From Lobosporangium transversale (Eukaryota; Mortierellomycota; Mortierellomycetes; Mortierellales; Mortierellaceae), in NCBI RefSeq assembly GCF_002105155.1, contig NW_019029034.1:215832-279831 (forward strand): DNA of 64,000 nucleotides. The letters are read 5' to 3'. Shown here one piece after another: positions 55,681 to 64,000 of this stretch; the stretch's first letter is position 1; the number at the start of each line of letters is the position of its first letter. The notes below the pieces were generated by a model, which worked only from the letters and a program-made list of their open reading frames with translations, had not been told where the DNA came from and ran no database searches. The position numbers were made by a program, and so were the translations under genes.

Positions 55681-58600
55681 TTATGCATAGTAGTAAGGAC
55701 GATCAAAGACGTGGAAACGGTGTTGCGAATGCCCGCACCATAAAACATGGATGGGAAGCGCAAGCCCTCAGGAACTTGGTCTTCTGGGATCTTGACATAG
55801 GTTTCCTCTTTCCTGAACTCCTCAATCGACTGGCTCTTATCCCATGAGGTAGGGTGGTCCTCCAACAGTGTGTACTTGCCGACTTGGATTTCTGTGTCAG
55901 TAATCCCTCCATGGGAGACGCGAGCGTAGCCGACGCGCTTGACGCCACGGAAAGCAAGGTATTGACACCATCGATCCCAGTCGGAGACCTCAATATCGTG
56001 AACATGACCACCATCCATCAAAAGCTCATAGATTTCTTGACCTTGACCTGGGCGAGTCACAACATAACCAAGAACAGGAAAGGATTGTCGGATTCACGCA
56101 TGATACGACCCAATTCCGTGGTCTGGAGCTGACGATCCAGCAAATCTTCCTCTTGACCATTATGAGAGACAATAACATCTACTTCTTTGCCATAGACATC
56201 CAATTAGCGTGGATCGCACAAGCCAGCTTCCCTTAGGCGATGGCAACAAATGGTGAGATGAACGCTTGATTGGAAATTTGGAGAGCATGGAGCATCCCCA
56301 GGTGTGCTTCGTGGGACCTGGGCCATAGTCCGCGTACATGTTTAGATCCTCGGCCAAGAACTGAGTCAGGTCACGATTGCCCATGATGATGCGCTGCAGA
56401 TCTGACTCTAACAAACCAATGACGTCTAGCTCCAAGTCTCTAATGACATCACGCATACGGATCTCACTGTTGTACATGTCATTGTCGATCGCAAAATGAA
56501 TGGTCCAGATACCAGCCGTGATCAGTTTGTGTTCAGGATGATAGGGCTGAGGCGAAGACTTTGGCAAACGCTTATAGCAGATGCCGACCGAAGCCAGAAC
56601 CAAACCTACTAATGTAAGCTTACTGTATAAGCGAGCCACGGAGAATGGAGATCGGGCATGGGTCTCTAAGGGAACATCCCAGGCACTAGAGTTAGAGTTG
56701 AAGACACCAAGTAGGATACAGGTCTGCATGGCGATCAAAACATAGTCTGTGCGCTCTCGCAGAACTTCACCACCAGGGACAAACGCGTAAGCGACAACCC
56801 AGACATGTGCAAGGGCAAGAATATTATAGACCAGCATGCCCACAAAGAAAGTGCGACCTGGGGGCTGGCGAGTCAGTGAATGAACTATTGATGGGAAGAG
56901 TGAAAGGGCGTAGACAGTGAAAACAATTCCACCAGCAAATCCAATATCGCCTTCGTTGAAGTGCAAGACAGCTAACCCGGCTGCTCCGATGGCCCACCAG
57001 ATCAACGAAGTTACCCAGCGGCGTTTAGATGAAAGAGTAAGCCCTGCAGCCATAGCAGCAATTACCATCATTCCACCAGGTACGGGCTGAGGCCCAGTAT
57101 TAGGGTATCCTCCCAAGGACCAGCGGCTAATGGTGGTCGAGTCTGTGAACATGGAGTGAAGACAGAAGAGGTAGCCACCAGAACCAAGAGCAGCCAATAG
57201 CCAGTTCTCACCGTAGTTCCCTTTGTGGTCTTAGGTCATCCGAGCCGGGTTCTTTGCGCAGCATAACCTGGATCGAGGCTAACAAGCCCAAAGCAAACCC
57301 GATCATGTTCTGACCACCGGTATTCTCATTCATGATTGGCCAGATAGGGTTGTTTGCCCACCATGCCATCTTCACTACGTTGTGAAGGATCAATCCCAGA
57401 GCCAAAGTCAAGACACCACGCTCTGCGCGACCATTCTGATGACGCTGACCAAAAAGAGTGGCGGCCCAGGCGACCAAAGACAATAAGGAGCCAGCAGCGA
57501 CAGCCATCAATCGATGAGCAGGGTCAGAGACCTTGTAGCACAGAACACGATCAACGAGAGCAAATGAACAAAGCCTTTGGCACGCTCGATTCCACGGCGA
57601 AGGAAGTTAATTCCCAACAATACAGAGATGAGGTTACAGAACAGGAAAGCCTCATATCCAGAGATACCCATGTGCCACAAAGGGAAGTACCAGATCATCA
57701 AGGGAAGTGCAGTCAACATGGACCAGAAGACGAAGCCCAAGTAGACATCGCGGCAAAGGAAATGACTTCGAAAGGTTGATGCTTGCGAGGCTTGCACTAA
57801 TGCCTCCGTTTCCTCCATAAGTCTTGAGACCATTCAGAGCTTTGGCACTGTCTTCTTGTTTGCCATTCAATCCCACATCCACAATACGGAGCTCAAAAGT
57901 CTGGAAGTCAATCAAGCATACAGCATCAAAGGCGAGATCCGAGATAATCAGCGACCATTCAAAGAAAGCATAATAGGTGTAAGCTAAAGAGATAAGAGGG
58001 AGATTAGCGATTTTTAATTCTTGAGCTCAAACACTTGGATAGGATTTTATTCCAGCTATGAAGCCTATGATATAAAGTATTACCTCCAGGAATGCGATGG
58101 ACGTTATGTTGAATAAAGAAGTGAACCATAGGAATCAATGCGCCAAAGAAGCTGTAGGCAAAGAATTTTCTGTAGCGAAGAGATTGGGGTTCTGAGGAGC
58201 GGTCTTGATAGTCCCAATGACATGAGGGACAGTGCAAAGCAGGTAAAGGATCATGGCAATGTCATGGATGTCGTGATCATCTGAAGATGTGATATAGACC
58301 CATCCTCCACAAGCGACTGTCCTGATGAAGTCGTTTATGAAAAGAAACTTTGCGAAACCCTTTGAACCATTAGCGGGGACGTTGCGAACAGTTAAAAGAT
58401 ACCAAAGGTAGCACAATAGTAGGCGAGGCCCTTTTTTTAAGAAAAAAAAAAAAAAAAAAGTAAGTCTGAATGATCCTAAAGACATGTCTGATTAGATCTA
58501 GTTTAGTTTAAATCGTTAGCTAAAAGCAAAGGTATCAAGGATACGTTACCAGAAGTCAAAGCAATAAAGATCTGACAAATATTACGCTCAGGGTACCAAT

Positions 58601-59519
58601 CTCCAGTTGTGGCACTTACACTTGGAAACCATTCCTGGTTGAAAAAAAGTTCTTTTTATGAATATCTCGTTCATGAAGCTAAATGCTATATAAATGCAGC
58701 ATCTTAATGGACTTACATCTGGATATCCGGCAATGCCATTCTTAACAATCTTGTAGTAGTGGCCATAGCATCCGATAGCTAAGGCAAGAAGGAATGCGGC
58801 TAAAATAGATTCCGAACCAAGTAATAAAAAAATCAGTGACTGGTATTCAGGCGCAATTTCGAATGGATCAGTGAGCGGGAATACAAAAGGCTCTGTCTAT
58901 TCCTCTCTTGAACAGCTCCCACCCTTCAAAAGAATGAGTGAGATAAAAAAAAGAGCATTTCAAGAACCGAGCTACTAAAGTACTGAGAATACATAACTGC
59001 TTCTTCCATTTTTTCATCTTTTCTAATGAGACAAGTGGCTGTCCCATTGTACCTTCCAAAAAAGAAAAAAAAAAACTATTGGGCTTTAGCGAAAACAATT
59101 GAGAGCAAGCCGATGCTGCGGAATTTTTTTCTTTTTTGATATCTGGTTTTTTAAAGTGAGAGGAATGACGTTTCTATGCTTCCACATTTTCCAATGAGAG
59201 TGGCTACTCTGCAGCCGTCCTTTTCAGCTTGTATTTCCACTCATTCCTTTTCCTTTAATTTGCAGTGACAGCAATGAATGATCACTTACACCCGCCAAAA
59301 ATGGTGTGCGCAAGGGGAACTGAGGTTCCTGGAATCTATACAATTTTTTATTGAGTTTATATGTATAAATTAATCATGTTCTCAGGAGTCGAGCTCTAAA
59401 CGCAAACTATGGCAATTGTGCATGCGTGAGGATCAGGCATGAAAGAGGAAATTTGAGAAACCCAATGCATGGCTTACCCTTGCAAGGATCAGACCCTTCT
59501 TGTCTGTCACGTTTACCAT
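55681..59519 (-). CDS. CWH43: CWH43 GPI-lipid remodelling protein, with about seven frameshifts
   Basis: Cwh43 is a multi-pass ER protein that replaces the diacylglycerol of GPI anchors with ceramide. It has an N-terminal FRAG1/Sfk1-like membrane region and a C-terminal exonuclease/endonuclease/phosphatase-like domain. Splices of 59519-59478, then 59335, then 58790 give a start [20 protein letters not shown] and on to [21 protein letters not shown]. Later landmarks are [65 protein letters not shown] and a terminal VFDRPYYYA (TAA at 55681). The reading frame must switch near 58188, 57760, 57540, 57230, 56230, 56203 and 55724, each by one base (or its equivalent). Between switches there is no stop codon and conservation is excellent. 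The gene is either mis-sequenced here or very recently inactivated. Confidence 0.88.
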
Positions 59520-59980
59520 GTCAAGGTGACGAGAGTAACAGAACAGGTTGGGAAAGTTGCTTGTTTTTTTTTCTTATTTCAGCTTTGGCTGTGAATAGAA
59601 CAAGAATGATGACAATGGAGAAATAAAAGAAACAAGAAGAGAAAGAAAGAGCCATCTCTTGTTCCCGGTCACTGTCTAAGGATGTTCAGGAACACAAGTC
59701 ATATTTAATATGAACTGAGGAGCGCCGTATATATAGTCACGTGTGTAACGCGCTTTTTTTTTTTTTTTTTTTATTAATTTTATTGTTGGACAAAAAGAAA
59801 GAAGCCAGCGTTCCTTTTTTTTTCTGCTTTAAGGGTATGATAGGGTGCTTTTTGCTAGGCCATCATGGTCAACATGATGTCCATAACGCGTTCAAGAATG
59901 ACATTAGATAACAGGAATAATACTATACGAATATATATAAAATTGTAGATCAAGATATAAAAAAACGAGGGAGGAAAAAT
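59520..59980. other. Spacer between CWH43 and the repeat-protein gene
   Basis: It lies upstream of CWH43 and downstream of the repeat-protein stop. It contains a T20 tract at about 59754-59773 and a TATA-like tatatatagtc at about 59730. No gene is seen. Confidence 0.4.
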
Positions 59981-62782
59981 TTACATGATGATACAGGCCT
60001 TCTTCTCCTTCTTCTCCTTCTTTTCCTTCTTTTCCTTCTTTTCCTTCTTGCCGTTGGCTGTTACGGCGGCGGAAGCGGCCGTGGGTACTGATGCTACTGC
60101 TGCAACAACAGGCTCTGTCTTGATCTCCTCAGTAGGCTTCAAGCTTGGGATGACTGTGACCTCTGGAACATCGTTCTTGTTGTCAGTAACATCGGGAGTA
60201 GAAGATGATGCTTGCTCAGTTGTGGTAACGTCCTCTGCGCTTGTGACAGTCTTTTCCTCCTTCTCCTCAACCTTCCTAACTTCGGCTTCAATGCGAGCAA
60301 CCTCCTCTTCAGCATGACGCAGATCGGCTGCAGCCTGCTTCTCGGCCACGGCCTCCACAGCAGCCTTTTCCTCCGCAGCCTTGGTTTCTGCAGCCTTACG
60401 AGCGGTTTCCTCTTCAGCAATGCATCTCTCCTCAATAGCCTTCTCCTCTGCGGCCTTGGCTTCTTCAGCGATACGCACGGCTTCTTCGGCAGCTGCCTTC
60501 CCTTCTGCGGCTTTTGCCTCTTCTTCAGCAAGACGTTTCTTCTCGGCAGCCGTCTCCTCGGCAGCTTTAGCTTCCGAAGCAATACGTGCGGCTTCCTCCT
60601 CTGCAGCCTTCTTGGTCTCGGCCTCAAGACGAGCTTCCTCAGCCTTACGAATTGCTTCCTCTTCAGCAGCCTTTAATTCAGCAGCCTTATTTTCAGCAGC
60701 ACGCTTTTCCTCATCAGCAAGGCGCTTCTCCTCGGCGGCCTTTTCTTCAATAGCCTTACGGGCAGCCTCCTCCTCCGCAGCCTTGCGAGCAGCTTCTTCC
60801 TCTGCAGCCTTATGAGCAGCTTCCTCCTCTGCAGCCTTACGGACAGCTTCTCCCTCTGCAGCCTTCCGGGTAGCTTCTTCCTCAACAGCCTTGCGAGCAG
60901 CTTCTTCTTCAGCGGCCTTGTGAGCAGCCTCCTCAGTGGCTTTGCGAGCAGCTTCCTCCTCTTCAACCTTGCGAGCAGCTTCCTCCTCTTCAACCTTGCG
61001 AGCGGCCTCTTCAGCAGCCTTACGAGCAGCCTCTTCCTCAGCAGCCTTACGAGCAGCCTCTTCCTCAGCAGCCTTACGGGCAGCCTCTTCCTCAGCAGTC
61101 TTACGAGCTTCCTCCTCAACAGCCTTGCGAGCAGCCTCCTCAACAGCCTTACGAACAGCTTCTTCCTCTGCAGCCTTACGGGCAATCTCCTCCTCAGCAG
61201 CCTTGCGAGCAGCTTCCTCCTCTGCAGCCTTGCGAGCAGCTTCTTCCTCTGCAGCCTTGCGAGCAGCTTCTTCCTCTGCAGCCTTGCGAGCAGCTTCCTC
61301 CTCGGCAGCCTTGCGGGCAGCCTCTTCCTCAGCAGCCTTGCGGGCAGCCTCTTCCTCAGCAGCCTTGCGGGCAGCTTCCTCCTCTGCAGCCTTACGGGCA
61401 ATCTCCTCCTCAGCAGCCTTGCGAGCAGCTTCTTCTTCAGCGGCCTTGTGAGCAGCCTCCTCAGCGGCTTTGCGAGCAGCTTCTTCCTCTGCAGCCTTGC
61501 GAGCAGCTTCCTCCTCAGCAGCCTTGCGAGCAGCTTCCTCCTCAGCAGCCTTGTAAGCAGCTTCCTCCTCAGCAGCCTTACGGGCAATCTCCTCCTCAGC
61601 AGCCTTGCGAGCAGCTTCTTCTTCAGCGGCCTTGTGAGCAGCCTCCTCAGCGGCTTTTGCGAGCAGCTTCTTCCTCTGCAACCTTGCGAGCTTCCTCCTC
61701 AGCAGCTTTACGGGCAGCCTCTTCCTCAGCGGCTTTGCGAGCGGCCTCTTCCTCAGCGGCTTTGCGAGCGGCCTCTTCCTCAGCGGCTTTGCGAGCGGCC
61801 TCTTCCTCTGCAGCCTTGCGAGCAGCCTCTTCCTCAGCAGCCTTACGGGCAGCCTCTTCCTCAGCAGCCTTGCGAGCGGCCTCCTCCTCTGCAGCCTTAC
61901 GGGCAGCTTCTTCCTCTGCAGCTTTCTCCTCTGCGGCCTTGCGAGCAGCCTCCTCAGCAGCCTTCTTCTCAGCAATGCGCTTCTCTTCCGCAGTCTTTTC
62001 TTCAGCTGCTAAACGGGCCGCTTCCTCCTCAGCAGCCTTCTTGGCAGCAGCAGCCAGAGCCTCAGCCTCCTGATCCTGTTTTTTTTGATCTTCAACAGTG
62101 GGGTGCAATGGCGGTCACCTGAGTGATGGCAGTAACATCTGTATCAGCAGCAGGCTTGACTTGCTCGACAGGGACAGTAGCAGTTGGTTCTATTGAGCCG
62201 ATTTGATTTATTTGCGTGAGTAAACAATGGACCAAAAGATTTTGAACACCAAAAAAATTATCCGAACAACATGTGAATTAAAACCAGATGGGGGTACACG
62301 AGATAGAACATGTACATTCCATCCCCTCAAAAAAAGTCCACATGCCACCATGTACAAGTCATGCGCGACAAAACGAAATAACATACAGAACAAAGGGTCC
62401 GTAAAAAGACTAAGGAAAGTTTTTTTTTTTTTTTTTTTTTTTTTAAACCGAATCCAATGTCAACTTCGATCATTCATAAATAAATAAAAAAAACACACAG
62501 GTACTGAAAATATGAGATTGCAATGGTGGCAATAACAATTTTTTTGCAGCGATCTCTTTCCCAAACTGGAGAGATAAGCATATTACAATGCCTGTTTGTT
62601 TACAAAAGGGAATTGAGGAAGGAGATGCGGAGTTGAAAAATAAGCATTCATAAAGCAAATGCAGATATCTTCCTCCAAACCAGATTATAGAACAAAGACA
62701 AAGAAGACAAAGAAGGAAAAAGTAGCGCCTTTTTTTTTGAAAAGAAAAAAAAAAAAAAAAACATACCAGTGGTATTAGTCAT
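59981..62782 (-). CDS. Ala/Glu/Lys-rich helical repeat protein with C-terminal CaaX box (two frameshifts)
   Basis: I do not recognise an orthologue. Exon 1 (ATG 62780-62782, MTNTT) joins over a 574-bp intron to [25 protein letters not shown] long region of nine-residue units of the type AARKAAEEE (about 61960-60650) follows, then a more varied Ala/Glu/Lys helix, a Thr/Val-rich linker, and a polybasic [11 protein letters not shown] stretch ending ACIIM before TAA at 59981-59983. CIIM is a CaaX prenylation motif (Met favours farnesyltransferase), and with the adjacent lysines predicts membrane anchoring. Charge pattern suggests a single stable alpha-helix or coiled coil. Keeping frame needs one-base corrections near 61656 (cttttgcg where all sister units have ctttgcg) and near 62105. 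The function is unknown; a membrane-tethered spacer or eisosome-like scaffold is only speculation. Confidence 0.7.
60650..61960 (-). repeat. 27-bp coding minisatellite
   Basis: About 40-45 tandem units of 27 bp encode the nine-residue AARKAAEEE-type unit. Units differ mostly at synonymous positions, with some longer blocks repeated nearly exactly, for example around 61160-61470 and 61480-61660. Several alternative frames on both strands are also open across the array. Confidence 0.9.
62193..62766 (-). other. 574-bp first intron of the repeat-protein gene
   Basis: The donor is ACTG|gtatgt (62766) and the acceptor caatag|AA. The join gives GAA in phase. It contains a T tract at about 62420-62444 and an A tract at about 62743-62760. 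Confidence 0.75.
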
Positions 62783-64000
62783 TATGTGAGAGATGTAAGA
62801 TGATTAAGAGAATAAAAAGAAGTAAATAAACGAGCGCAGAAGATATTAGAGTATGTTTATAGGACAAACGTTAAAGAGTCAGTCGTAACAACTACAAAAA
62901 ATATTGATAAGAGGTATAAAAAGAAAAGAAAGGAAAGGAAATAAAAATTGGATAGTAGATTTGATTGAGTGGTAATGGTAAGAGATGAGGATGAGGATGT
63001 AAGAATGATGAAGAAAAGTAAAAAGGGAAGAGAGAAGCTCAGAGGTTCGCCACGAGTTTTTATTTTCATTGAGAGCAAAAAAAAAAAAATTCTGACCCAG
63101 TACAGCCAGTACAAGAGTACAACAAATACAAACAGTACAAAATGAGTTTTTCTGCTCTTCAGTGTACAGTTGTTGCTGAAGGAACTGCATTTCAATTTGA
63201 CTTTGTGTAAATAAATAAATTAGTTCTTTGGAATTGAGGAAACTGGGGTGTTTACTTTCACTCTTGCTACATCTTGCTATTACTATTCAAATAAAAAAAA
63301 AAATTGCTCAGCAGCCATGTTATAAACATAGATGCAAATATATTTATACTTTTTTTTTTTTTTTTTTTTTTATTATATATATATTATATATAATATATCT
63401 GTCTTCGATTGCTCATCAACTTTTTTTAAATTTTCCCTTTGATCGTTGAGACATATATATATATATATTCTCTACTGATAAATATACTTTAACTCACAAG
63501 AGTTTGTTGCATGAGTGAAAACAAAAAGTAAGGGACGAGAGCTGATAAAGCGTCAGCCATTGATCGAGAGGACTTGGATGAATGAATGTGAAGAAAAAAA
63601 AAAAAAAAAAAAAAAGATAGTGAGAGCAAAACGTGCCGAGAGAGCATTCCTTTCTTTTGTGATCTCTTTGTGAGCACGCTTTTAATGTGGCAGTGGTCTC
63701 TTGAACGACTTTACACATGAGGATTAAAAAAAAAAGTAAAGGTGAAGGATAAGGACTCAAGAGGCAACAAGTCTTTTTTTTTTATTTTTTTATTATTTTG
63801 TTTTTATTTTTTATTTTAATTTTAATAGTTCAAAGATATAAAGTAGGAAGCAAAACGACTCGTACCATAGTTCATGTATTCTTGTGTTTAAAAATATGGA
63901 TGCATGTCTTATTTTGTTTGCATGGCCAAAAGATAAAAATGTCTAGTGATGGGAAGGGGGAGGGGAATAGAAGACATTATTGGTATCCTGGGTCAGTGAC
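62783..64000. promoter_or_regulatory. Upstream region of the repeat-protein gene
   Basis: It is GA-rich on the plus strand (about 62900-63045, CT-rich in the transcript sense), then has T tracts (63350-63371), (AT)n stretches (63373-63398, 63453-63468) and an A tract (63594-63615). No credible ORF or RNA gene is seen up to the window end. Confidence 0.45.

Noticed and set aside
59981-61975. 664-codon frame taken as one protein
   Set aside because: Its first part (Leu/Arg-rich) is the wrong frame of the repeat; the true frame enters by a one-base shift near 61656.
60812-62122. 436-codon plus-strand frame opposite the repeat-protein gene
   Set aside because: It is the antisense reading of the 27-bp coding repeat; its Ser/Leu-rich periodic translation is a shadow with no start-proximal conserved part.
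1-64000. CRISPR arrays, bacterial-type operons or a secondary-metabolite cluster
   Set aside because: No spacer-repeat arrays or clustered biosynthetic genes are seen; gene structure is eukaryotic with introns and independent housekeeping genes.

Overview
The window is nuclear DNA of a filamentous fungus. Short GT-AG introns interrupt most genes, and the fungal gene set (septin, fungal-type beta-tubulin, Mrs2, Iml2, Cwh43, Tsp2-type tetraspanin) is clear. The gene content together with chromovirus, LINE and TIR elements points to an early-diverging lineage, plausibly Mucoromycota/Mortierellomycotina. That placement is inference. Long A/T homopolymers (20-34 nt) are scattered through introns and spacers but are absent from exons.

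Layout, left to right. Region 1-40 kb is ordinary gene-dense DNA: the 3' end of a DOT1 histone methyltransferase gene; an SLC33A1-type acetyl-CoA transporter (-); an IML2/TTC39 protein (+); a UBE3B-like HECT ubiquitin ligase (+); a TMEM184 membrane protein (-); a Cdc12-group septin (+) convergent with beta-tubulin (-); a calcium-regulated mitochondrial aspartate/glutamate carrier (+); a NIP30/FAM192A protein (+); Mediator subunit MED1 (-); the mitochondrial Mg2+ channel Mrs2 (-); a type-2 polysaccharide synthase (-); and a tetraspanin with a long N-terminal extension (+). No operons or metabolic cluster are seen; these are independent housekeeping genes.

Region 40-55.5 kb is a mobile-element island. 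It holds a 5'-truncated LINE with a 21-bp target duplication set beside an older relic of the same family, a 499-bp TIR element with 9-bp target duplication (Mutator-like MITE), a tRNA gene, a single LTR plus gag of one LTR retrotransposon, and, abutting that gag, a full-length Ty3/gypsy chromovirus of about 7.0 kb with one uninterrupted 1713-codon gag-pol frame. Between pol and the 3' LTR the chromovirus carries an intact antisense ORF of 232 codons. A truncated second copy of the TIR element follows.

Region 55.6-64 kb holds a CWH43 GPI-lipid-remodelling gene broken by about seven single-base frameshifts, and an unusual alanine/glutamate/lysine-rich repeat protein that ends in a polybasic stretch and a CaaX box (CIIM), with two more single-base frameshifts. 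The clustering of these indels on one side of the retrotransposon suggests either local sequence error or recent decay.

Strongest leads for novelty: the antisense ORF of the chromovirus, the CaaX-ended helical repeat protein, the low-complexity insertion just before the catalytic cysteine of the HECT ligase, and the nested element island around the tRNA gene.
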